DNA of 64,000 nucleotides, from the NCBI GenBank assembly GCA_013397695.1, contig VYZI01000003.1:6947149-7011148 (forward strand). The letters run 5' to 3'. Positions 1 to 12,300 of the stretch are shown here, in pieces (within the stretch, counting starts at the first letter, position 1; each line of letters starts with the position of its first letter). A program made the translations under genes and the position numbers. The notes beneath the pieces were generated by a model that was not told the origin of the DNA, did no database searches, and saw only the letters and a list, made by a program, of their open reading frames with translations. The DNA comes from Centropus unirufus (taxonomy: Eukaryota > Chordata > Aves > Cuculiformes > Centropidae).

Positions 1-168
1 TGTGTTATTAAGCTGCAGTATGACCGACCTAGATGCACTTGCCTCTCCATGCATCTGCAGACCCACCATGACTAAAGTAGAGCTTGTGGCTATGTGGTGA
101 TAATTAGCATCATTTTAAACCTAAAAATAGAGTTGGGAAAATATTAATTAAAATATTTTTTGCTTTAG
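1..168 (+). other. COL14A1: 3' end of a COL14A1 intron
   Basis: AT-rich sequence ending in a T-rich tract and TTTAG acceptor directly before the first exon seen. No other feature is visible. Confidence 0.8.
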
Positions 169-311
169 TCTTTCGAACAGGAATCAGAAACCTTGTTATA
201 GATGATGAAACAACCTCTAGTCTGAGGGTCGTATGGGACATTGCAGATCACAATATTCAGCAGTTCAGAGTGACCTATCTCACTGCAACAGGTGACCGTG
301 CTGAGGAAGCG
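169..311 (+). CDS. COL14A1: COL14A1 exon: first half of an FN3 module
   Basis: The 143-nt exon starts with two bases completing a split codon and encodes about 47 residues ([16 protein letters not shown]... to ...GDRAEEA), including the conserved FN3 core Trp in RVVWDI. Acceptor GCTTTAG, donor GCG|GTAAGA, ending in phase 0. The 3.7-kb intron that follows (312-4018) is AT-rich and holds no gene or clear repeat. Confidence 0.93.
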
Positions 312-3300
312 GTAAGAATGGTCTGTATGGATTTTGTGAATGGCTTCATAAGCTTGAAATGTTGGTTTAAAAATTGTCAAGGCGTAATCTCTCCTTATAT
401 GACACTCCTATTACTCCTGTGTAAAAGATCCATTGTTTTAGTTGTGTAACAGGCAACAGCAATCAAATGTAAGATCAAGGCTCTGTTACACAGATATTTA
501 AAGACATCATAGTCGGAAGACTGTTTGATGTTTGTTTGTTGGTTTTTTTGCATGTTTATTTTTTGTTTTGGGACTTTTTATTCCTAGGCCGTTTTCTATC
601 CTGAGAATGCATTTTAACAGCTCCTAAATGTTTGTGCCTAACATAAGTAATAATTTTTTTTACAAAAGTCATACATAATATTTTTCCTCCCCTTCCATAA
701 TTTTGCTCCTTCCCTAAGTCTCATTTTATGCTAAAACAATGCAATTGAAATTGAAATGCAGAACTTTCATACTTCTTGTCATCTTGAATATGTCAAAAAA
801 GGACAGAACTTTTTAAAGCACTTTTTAATCTAAGTGCCTAAGAATATTTGATATTTTTCCAATACCATGTGATGATCAAAATTTAAATTCTCTCACACAA
901 AAAAAATTTCTGGTGATTAAGATTTTGAAAAATATTTGAAAAAATGAAGGATAGTATATGTACTCTTTTGTTCATATGGCAAATAATAATAATAAAAATC
1001 CCTATCTATATTATTTTAAAATTTCACAATTTTTGGGATAATTTCAGAATTGTGGGAGGCCAAGTGCCTTTTTTTTTTTTAACAGTTGGGGAGATCTTAA
1101 TATTGTAGTCCTTGGATTCCACAAAAACTAAAATATTGAGATAGCTCAATGTAGATCCATTTATGAGATTAAATAGCATAGTTTGAGGTCATTTTCTTAG
1201 TAAAATAAGTCAGAATGCATAAGTATTGCCCATATCTCTCTCCTTCTGTGCCTGTTTTGTGTCTCACTTCTGTTCATAGAGCAGTTATATTGAAAATATG
1301 GAATATCCTTTTTCATGCGTAGCAGCTAACATTTTAGCCCTATATCAGACTATCAATAAAAAATACTAAAAGGTGTTAGTTTAATATCTTTTTTTCATTT
1401 TGGTTTCATTCATATTTTATGAGACCATGGTAGACCATTACTTTTTAGCCATCTCTTACAACCATAATCTGAAAATGAACTTTCAATGTAGTGTTTTCCT
1501 TTTGGACTGGAAAATAGGCTTTTGAATTCACCTTAATGCTATGACAGTGCAGTATATAATACAGTGGCAAACTTGCACAATGTAATGGCAAAAATTTTAC
1601 TGTTCTTCTCTAAATAACCTAACCTTTCTGGAATTCCAATCCGAGATTTACTGTTTCAGCCCTGGGAATCTTAATCAAATTCAAATGGATGATATAAATA
1701 TAGTTCTGTTTTAGTATTCAATGATTATTTTTTAAAAAGGAAATTAAAACTCTAGGACAGGTATTCAAATATTGGAAGGATTTTAGAGTCAACTCAAAAG
1801 CTCATCAAAGAAAATTATAAAATTGTTAGATGAGGTAGGTATCTTGGATCTGATTCTGCAAATTGCTTAAGTAGACTCTCAAGTTTATTATCCTTGGTCA
1901 CAATTAAGTAAACAGATTAACCACGTTTCATCTTTGAAATTAATCATGTGCATAAATACTCCCCTGAACAAGGAATAAGGTTATGCTTAAAATTGAACAC
2001 AGTTTAAACAGCATGAATATATTTTATCATGTGACTTCAAGCACCTGAAAAGTGCAACACAGATGTCAAAAAAACAACACAGACATTCAGTTTTTAGGGG
2101 ATCGTTTGCATTTTTAAGTACATTTCTTAAGCAGAACCCCAAAGTTTTGTGGAATTTGGGCTTAAATATACTATAGCGTGACAATTCTGCAGTGGATGCT
2201 TAAGTTTTTTGGCTCTGGTTTCAGTGATATAAATTTCAGTTACTCCTCCCTTTCCATAAAAATATTAATAAGAATTTTAATTCTTCATACAATTGGCTGA
2301 AAATCAGGGACTAGAAAATGTAATGGAATTCTTTTCAATATAGAAGGGTCAAGTCCTATATTGCATGTGTGTTGTTGGAAGGGTCACATTTTTTTTTCTT
2401 CCTTAAAGCCAAGAATGTTTCTCATTGCTGAAAGAAATATAGCTCTGTAGATCTCTAATGTGCATATGTGGAAGAGAGGGAGTTTTCAATGCTTGCATGG
2501 TTTCTCCTGAAAAAGCAAAAAAGTTGGTGGTTCTTCAGAAACTTGGTTCGTGTGCTCTGAGTGTGTGTATGGAAGAGTTTAGCACATAAATCTTTCATGC
2601 ACAAGACTTTAGGTGGTTCTATCCAGTTTTGATCAATGAATTAAGTGCTTTTTTTGATGAATCTCAGCACTGGATTGTACTAGATTAATTTCCTTTTGTG
2701 TATCACATGAAAAAATTAGAAGTAGTTTGAATGTGTCCTGGAGCATTAGAATTGTTGAGAGCTTTCTTCTCTGAGTATATGCTTCAGAAAATTATGGTCT
2801 GCCTTCCTCACATACATCAGTCTTCACTGAAATAACAAAACACTTTTAGGCTCAGATTCTGCTCTTTCCCCTTGAGTTTAAAGGGTTTATAAGTCAGTTT
2901 CTTACCAAAATCTGCAGGTGCTGGGTGAGGTGGTAGATTCAAACAATGGACATGCACTAGGGAGAGTCCAAAATATGAGGTTGGACTTTGAGAGTGTTTC
3001 TCCCAACAACATCACTTCAGAGTACAGGCTTGGTGCAGGATATATAGGATTGGTTCTCTTTTTTTTTGCCGTGTCCATTCTATGTGCTAGGGAGCTTCCA
3101 TTCCTGCTTCGGAGACTCTCAGAAATTAAAACTTTACTGCCAAGTTAAAAGATTGCAAGGCTTTATGTGGGTACATCTACCACCACTACTGTGATCCTGT
3201 TTTTTTGTAACTGTCCAAAATATAGCAATCTATTGAAGAGTTTCAGAAATAGCTTCTCATGGGGAAACCTTGTATTGTATTAAAATAAGAAATGCACAAT

Positions 3301-6300
3301 TTAGAAATTTTAAACATTTGCTCTAACACAATCAGAACAGCATGGATTGATTTCCACAGCTTTTCTACTTCTACTGGGTTGCCTGGTTGGAATTTTGCTG
3401 CAGATCTTTCTTGTTTTATGGCAGTTTGAGATCCTCTGCTATTTGTGGGATGTACCCCTACTTCCTCTCCTAAACAACTACCCTTGTTTCCTTGTCCCTG
3501 GTCTAGATGCAAATGGGACAAATGTGTTATTCCTACTTGCTTAGCTCATGCTTCCAGATCTCCTGAATTCATTTTCCTTCCTCCCATGGAAGGTGGATTT
3601 TCTGTCCCCAAAGAATATAACAATTAACCTTTGTTAATGGACATAACTCTGGAAAATCACATTCATGTCAAGAAAAAATACAATAAGAGGATTTATTTTG
3701 TCTGTACAGTAAAATTGTTTAAGTACTAACAGTCCATATACTATCAGCGGTTTATGGAGCTGCAGCCCACATGTTTAATATAAAACTGAGTTGTCTTATA
3801 GGCTTATTCTCTTTTATTTTACTCAGGAGTAACAACTAGATTGGTTAAAAGGGTGGATAGTGCAATTTTTTTATTTTACCATGGAGAATCAGAAATATTT
3901 TAAAATGCATGGTATACAACAATACTACTGGAACGTGGCGTCAGAAATAATGTAAGATACGAAAAGGTTTTGGATCTAGCCAAAAGGCTTGGTGATTTTT
4001 GTTTTTCTGGCTATCCAGGTAATGGTGCCTGGGAGACAAAACAGGCTTCTGCTTCAGCCTCTGCTGTCTGATACAGAATACAAAGTTACCATCACTCCCA
4101 TCTATTCTGATGGGGAAGGAGTCAGTCTCTCAGCTCCTGGCAAAACGTGTAAGTACAATCTTTCTGCCTGTCTTTGGCTAGGATATGCTTGAAGAGAGGC
4201 TTTTTTGGACTTTTTTAGTTATCTGTAGTAATATATTTCAGTATAAATGTGAGCTTATTGTTCATTAACTGCATGACTTGAGCTTTATATTAATCTCACT
4301 TTATTGTCTTATAAAAAATGGGTTGCTTCTAATATACAGATAGTGTTTTATATTCAAATACTGTGAGCTTGCAGAAACTTGTTGAGGAATAAAACTGGTA
4401 AGACCTTGATATATTGCCCACCAAGGGCAAGCCAACTAATGCAGAAAATAAAATAAACAATGGCTGCTAGGTTAGTATCAAACCAACCATTGTACTGATA
4501 AATTTTCTTTTGTATGAGATCATTACTTACTAAAGGTCATTAGAAATGCTACTGAACTTTTATAAAAGTGATTGCATTATCTCTAGGGTTCTGGCCAAGT
4601 ACCAAAAGATTACTCAGCTGTAGCTTAAGTTCCCTTTCTACTGTATGCTGTTAAAAAATCATCTCATTGTGCGTTGGTAGTCATCACAGTATAATTTTAT
4701 TGAATTATTATCCTAACTTACATACATTTTCCCTAAATTGCAGTGTGATTTTTGCAGATGCTTAAATCACTTGGAAATCATTCCTTTGATTCCATCTGAA
4801 AGAATTGTGTTCACAAGAGCATGATTTATCCATTAAAAAATTCAGTGCACTGGTATTGTAAACAAACTATGTAAATAAAAGATAATTATCTCTAAATTGC
4901 CTTGTATTTAAAAAAAATATCTAGGGATAAAGTTGGGAATTACTTTGGAAATTCATTGTTTGTAGAACAAAGTTCCTAATTAATCCTTGGTATTACTCAG
5001 TATAACTTTCTTAAATATATCAACATTAATCCACTGATGATGGATTAATTTGATTGAAGCCTTTCATCAAGCAGTGTACCACACTATTTTCATGTGCATG
5101 TCTAGAGTTTTATGAATGTGCTTGTATAAGATAAACTTTTAAAAAAACTTTTTCCTTTTAGTACCCCTGTCTGCTCCTAGAAATTTACGAGTCTCAGATG
5201 AATGGTACAACAGATTACGCATCAGTTGGGATGCCCCACCATCACCCACAATGGGTTACAGAATTGTCTACAAACCTATCAACAGTGAGTTTTTAAAGTT
5301 TTTTTCTTTCTTGATCGTTTGTTTTTTGACTGTACAATGTCTTGATATAATTTTTTTTGCTAGATTTTGTACTCTTAACAGTTACAGTCATAGCTTTGAA
5401 AGTACTAGTAATTTAGATGTCTCACATTTTGCGTATGAGTCACGGAATGATGCAGATTGGAAGTGATCTCTGGAGATCCTCTGGTGTAACTCCCTGATCA
5501 AAACAGGGCCAGTTTGGAACAAGCTTCACTGGACCTTGTCCAGTTGAGTTTGTAAGAACTCCAAGGATGGAGATTTTAAAAAATTCTCTAAGCATCTGTT
5601 CCAGTTTTTTACTACCTTTGCAGTGAAACTGTTTATCCTAATACCTCATGAAAATTTCCCTTGTTGCGAATTTTGTCCGTTTTCTCTTACCATCTTTCTG
5701 CTTGCCTCACAAGAGATTCTGTCTCCATCTTCGACCCACTCCCTTCAGGAAAATGTAGGCAGCAGTGTCAAAGCCCGTAGATTTACAACCTTAAGGCTGA
5801 TCAAATCCACTCTTTCTGTCCTTCAATGTAATTTTAAAAATGACACTATTTCAGAGACTACCTTTTCTCTCTTCCTGTCCCTCTTTTCTGTGTTCCCCGA
5901 TCAACTTCTTTCCCCTCTCTGTGCAAACAAAGCTTTATCTCCCTTGACACCTCCCAAACACTTGTCATTTTAAGCATTGCCCATTTTGTCTGTGCTGTTT
6001 CTTTTGGCCACCCACACATCGGAGCTAGAGAAGGAGCCCAAGCATCTTCAAATTTCTTTAGGACAACACGGTCCTCTGAGAGGGAAACACAAATGTGTGC
6101 CCATTAATAGGTGAAAATACTGTCCAAAGACAATAATGTTGCCTGGTTTCTGAACATTCAGAACAAATAAGAGAGGATATATTTGCAGTTCTGAATTGGG
6201 AAAGTTTTCGTCCTCTCTATTTTCATGATAATTTTTGCAGTGTTAAATGATGCTGTTGTATAAGAACCCCTTAGGGACTGTACTGCTGTCTGGCATATGT

Positions 6301-9300
6301 TGTGCCCCCCATTGGTCCTGGCACACCATTAGACTGAGGAGATATTTGGCGGCCTATTTAGGGCAGTAGTAAGTCATTGAAGCAGAACAAAAGGATCTTA
6401 ACGGATGCCAGTGACTAGCCCTTCCCTAATGAATCCCACTGCTGAATTTCCCAAGAGTGTTATGGCTTCTGTCCATGCAAAGAGTGTCTTTGGTTTTGTG
6501 TATGGTAAAAGAAAACAGGAAAAAAAAATAGCACTAAGTTCAGGAGCACATGTAATTTTGTATGTGGTTTAAGATTTGTTTTAACTGCCTGCCAATTCAA
6601 TGAAAGAGCAAATGATTCTTTAATTTATTTCATTTTTTGCAGTTCCTGGTCCTGCATTGGAGACCTTCGTAGGGGATGATATTAATACCATTCTCATTCT
6701 CAATCTCTTCAGTGGGACAGAGTACAGTGTTAAAGTATTTGCCTCATACTCAACAGGCTTCAGTGATGCCCTGACAGGCGTAGCCAAAACCTGTAAGAAT
6801 GATTTCATGCTGTTCAGATCTCTAAGTCTATTTTTCACTATAACTATGGCTTTGTGTAGCTCAGTGAATAAATTTTCGCATGGAAGATTTTCGCAGTTGT
6901 GTGCAAATTGTTTTCCTGAAATGAAAGTCTATTTTTTTTTTGTCTGAGGTTATTATTTATCAGCCAAACTTATTTGCCTATTAATAGATATAAATCTCCT
7001 TAACAGAAGTCTACTTAGTCTTTTATTTTCTAGCTCCATATGTATTATCTGATTTTTATGTAAAGCTCAGTTTCAAGTTAGATTTTGACAGAACTATTAG
7101 TGTTACAGTGATATTTTTACACTTATTTTTAGTAATTTTTAACAGTGTTCATAATTTTTCTTAACTAAATTGACTTAAGTTCCAAACTTTTGGTCTGAAA
7201 ATTCACTGTATTTATTTCTTGCTTTTTATTTCTTTCTGTTTTGGATTTTCTTGATGTAAATTTTTAACCAGCTTTTGAAATTATTTTTCAAAAATAAATT
7301 GACAGAAATGCTTCAACATAATTTTTTGTCATTTTTTTCTTATATGTGTTCTTAGAGGAGTAAATGTATTTTTTTCTATTTAATTTTCAGTGTACCTGGG
7401 TGTGACAAATTTGGATTCCTATCAGGTCCGCATGACCAGCCTCTGTGCTCAGTGGCAACTTCACAGACATGCTACTGCATACAGGGTAGTTATAGAATCA
7501 CTTGTGGGTAAGTTGCTAAATTATTCAATATGCCACTACAGCCTGACACCGAAAACTGAATTGCCGAAGTTAAGAAGTTATTTGCAGTTGAGCCTGTAGT
7601 CTGGTTCCTGAACTGCTGGAAATGGTGGACATAGAGTTGTGTACACATTGGGAGTTTCAGGAGTAGAAATAGCATTCCTGTGCATTGAAGACATGTTGAT
7701 AACTTGTGCTTTTTATGGGAATTTTATCTATCTGGAGAACATAAGTGACTATCCAATTTTTTCACTGGTGTGATGGACAGAAGATGGATAAAGGATGATC
7801 TGAATACACCTAAAACGTAAATAAACCATCAGTGATAGCTCTGTAGGATTAGGATGGACATGAGAGCAGGGCAGAATGGTAGGGAAACTTCTTGGTGAAT
7901 CCAGACCGTGCTCACAGAGTTGGAAGAGTGTCCAGTTTGTCTGCTCTCTTTCCATTGATTTTAGTTATAGCATGTAGTAATGTTACTCTTCTGGATAAAC
8001 ATGGGATGTTTTTATGTGGCAACACATGGTGTCTTGATCTTTTAGCTCTGTTGGTGTAGAAGGTGAATTACACCTTCTTCCATCTCAATGATTCTCAGAT
8101 GTTGCCAGGAGAGGTTATGTAAAAGTAACTATTTGTGATACCCAGTAGACAACAGTGATCTTTTGAATGGTGACAAATTAAAATCTTGGATAACTTGAGA
8201 GAAGAGCATTTAATAACATTTAATAGGATCTATCAAAAGCATAACGAAAAATATTACTCATTTAGTTGCAAAAGATAATGACCTTCCTGTGGAATAGCAA
8301 ATGGATGGTGATGAGGTTTACTTGGAGGCCTGACATACAGACAAGATGTTCAGAAAAAAAGAGATCTTGGCTGACCGAAGAAAGCAGTTTTCCTTCTCAT
8401 GTGGGAGTTAGCCAATGTTCTGCTTTCATCATATAGAACTGCCAGAACTGCTTTAACTGAGCCAAAAGAGCCTAAATATCAACAGAACAAGCTAGAGTGT
8501 GAACAGTTGCATGACTAATGATCATCTGTCATGAGGAGCTTTGATTGTCAGGTTGAGTGTGTCTCTCATTCAGGCAGTGATCAATGGTCTTTGTACTAAT
8601 GTAACACCTCCTGATAGGCATCACATGTTTTTTTCCATAGCAGTGAATGACTGGCTGCCATTTTTTTATATATACTCTGTAAAACGTCAGATCAGTTGCT
8701 TGTATTTCACTTTTTTTCTGCTATATATTATGAGGGTTTCCTTATTATTAAAAATATGCCTTATGCTATTTCCAGTACCCAGACTTTTTTCATGGTCAAC
8801 ATGTTTCCAATTCAGAATTTAGCAGAATTAATTTCATAACCCTGTAAATATTGTTCCTTAACTAACTTCTTAGGTGACCGCTAGTGGAAGCTAGAATACA
8901 ATATCTAGTTCCATCTCTCTCACAGTAACTAAGTGCATTCCTGATTCTGAGAATGAGAAGCACAGACAAAGGATGCAAGAGAGTTACATAATGCAACAAG
9001 TCCTCATTAGACTCTGATAATTTAGGACTACGTCCAAAACCCATTGGTGACAGTGATTTTTATTAACTTCAGTGCATGGGGTGAAATTCATCAGTTTTCC
9101 TGCAGATGTCTGACACATTCCTGAGCTCCTACTTAATATGAAGGATGAAATGTTAGAGACCTCTGGACAGAGGTGAATTTCCAGAAATACAAGGAGCACA
9201 CTGTATATTAATTTATATCAACCACTTGCTCTTCATCTGCTGTTATATGCCCTTCTTATTTTAGACATAAATTACATTTTTCAATGACACAGTGAAGAAA

Positions 9301-12300
9301 TGTTCTAATGGTTTCTTTTGTAATTCCAGATGGGAAAAAACAAGAAGTAAACCTTGGTGGAGGAACAGCTAGACATTGTTTCTTTGAGCTGATGCCTGGA
9401 ACTGAATATAAAATCAGTGTTCACACACAGCTTCAGGAGATAGAGGGCCCAGCTGTAAGCATCATGGAGACAACACGTGAGTAAAATAGATTCAGAGTTC
9501 AGCCTGTAGTGATTCCTTCTTGTATTCTATCCTTTGCCCACAGATCTGCTATTCCTATGCAGTTTCCTATAGCTGATTTTTAAATTTTGCAGCTACATTG
9601 TGACTCCTCCACGGAGGTGCAGGTTTCTTACCCCGCTGCTGTTTATTACTTGGAGTCACATTCACCAACTGCAATGGACTTCTTAATGAGAATGAAATGG
9701 GGAGGATGGTTTAACTTCCTTAATAAAAACACCCACTGGGGAATATTCTGAAACTGACTTTGAAAAAAAAACAACCCGAAAACAAAACCCAAATAAAAAT
9801 CACCCCCAAAAAAGGAAACAAACAGACAAACAGAGAAAATTTTGTATTCTGCAGCTCTTGTTATTTGGTACAATTTCACCAGTGTCTGGAGTAATTTATA
9901 GTTAATGGAGACCTTGATAGCCAATCTATTTATGTATTGCAAACAAATAAACAACCGTTTTACTATTATTCTCCAGAACACAAAACAGGCAACCCCCATC
10001 CCAACTGTTTAGGAAGGCAAGATCCAGCTCTCATTAGTGCAAAATACTGCAAGGAAAAAAACAGGATGAGCAGAGTGAATATTTTAACCCTACCTTTATT
10101 GGTTTGAGCCTATTTTCAATCTTGGCAAAAATCTTCTCATACTAGATTACTGCACTGTACTGTACTAGATTAACAATGCTGTTACCCTTCTCCTAGGGTA
10201 CATATTGTTTATAATTTTTCTTCTTCAAGTGAATCTTCCCATACGTATGGAAAAACACAGGGCATGACTCAACTTCTCATTTGTCCAGGGCTTATTGTCA
10301 GAGCAGTGAGGAACAAGCCAAGCTTCACCTACTTTTCGGAGGAGTACATTTTGTGTTCTCTGCAGTTCAGGGATTTAGGAAACATAAGAAAGAACATATC
10401 CTGGCTTATGTGTCCATTTAAGAAAGATAGTCTGCATCATCTCAGAAGAAAACACTCTTCAGGGTGACTTGTACCTCCCCTGCGCTTAGGGCTCAGACTT
10501 TCAAGTCAACTTATTGCAGTTGTGACCCATTCTAAATGGATCTGGTTCTGGTCGGTCTGTGGCCATGGAGGTCCTCAGTATTATGTTCTTGAAGGCTTTC
10601 AGGGTCTTGGCCCTTTGTTGAAGCCAATGGGAAAACCCACGTCAATTGCAATGTGAGTGAAATAGGATGTGGATGTGAGGCTTGCAATGAATCATATTTG
10701 CACTAACCTTTCCCAATGAAAGTGCCTTTTCTGAAGTTATTGTACGTGACTCTATCCATTGTCTCTAAACATGATTTACTTACTACTTATGTATAGCCTT
10801 ACTTGAAGGAATGATGGTGTGTCACCTGGGTTATTCCAATTGCATTTAAAAAAAATGGAAAAAACACCCTTGAATGAAAGTAGTAGGTTTTCCTCAGGTT
10901 CACTTTGGAAGGCAACACATTTGCATGTTATTTCTGAGAATTCTTCCAAGTCTGTATTGAAAGGCACTAAATGGAGCTCTTACATTCAGAAAAGTTGTCA
11001 GTCAGTGATCGTGTATTCAGCTAGGTTCCTGGGAGTCTTTCAGTCCAAAGCTTATTTTCAGAAGGATGGGGCAGTTTTCTGAAACTCTATGTAGTAACCT
11101 TAGAAGAAGTTGCTGCAGGCAACAAAACCTCAGTCCTGTAGAGCAGTGGCCAGAAATGTGCTTTTAGCTGGAAACATAACAAAGTCTTTCACTGAATTTA
11201 GCAAAATCTTGATCAGGGCAGGCTGTGCTATGCTCTGAGGGCAGGCACTGGCTTGCTTAGGAACTGTCTCTTATTATATTGGATTGTAGGACTAATGCCT
11301 TCTTCCTTCCAGTGTGGGTAGAGACCTGATTTTTGTGATGAGGGACCGGTTGTGGTCCGAAAGGAAAAGGATGCTGACCTTTTACTAAAGCAGTTATGAA
11401 TACTATGTCAAGAACAGGGCTGCCACATAGTCTACTACACCAGGGAAACCCAAAAAGGGGCAGTTTCAGTAAGAGTTCAGTTGTATCATTGTGTCATTCA
11501 CACTGTAATACAGCCATTAATTGCTCTGTAATAGTACTATTCTCTTTCAGGTGTTGAGTACAGAAGGATATGACATGCACACACTCACCTACATTGCTCT
11601 CCAATTGCATAACTAGTTGATTAGAGATGAAGAATTTTAATTGTAGGGATAAGTAGAAAATGCTGTGTTTATTATACATAAAATATATTGGGCTTTTAAG
11701 GATTTTTAACATTCTCTCCTTTTATTCTCCAGTACCATTTCCAACTCAACCACCAACAACACCTTCAACACCATCCCCACCTCCTACAATCCCTCCTGCA
11801 AAAGAGGGTAAGTGCTGCATGTATCAGTTTATAATAATTTTAAGGCATTGATGCAGTGTTTCTCTGCTTCTGATACTCTTTCAGATTGTAGGGATCAAAT
11901 TTCAAAATGCATTTGCTACAGCAACACTGTTAAGGCAGCTGGTTTGAATTTAATGAGCCAAAAATCTGACGTCATTATTTTATCCTTGAAATCTACAGAA
12001 AAGAAGGTTAAATGTGTGAGACTTTCTTTTTTCAGAACTCTTAAACCATATATATTTTGCAACTGAAGCAGACATCCTAGAGTAATTAAACTTCTAAAGC
12101 AGCACGATTTTTAAAAATATATCTACTTTAGGTATTGAGAAAAGTGTTGCCCATATCCAGTTTCTTCTCTTTTTAAGTGTAGACCTCCTTCTACTTATCA
12201 TTTGAACATTTATTTTTGTATAAAGTCTTATAAATATCACTGTGAGGAGAACTTTATTGCTGGAGGCTGGGGGTCATAGCTGTCAACCTGAAGGCACTGG

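Noticed and set aside
5623..5973. 116-codon plus-strand open frame
   Set aside because: Overlaps an antisense CR1 fragment and intron sequence; no domain or splice support.
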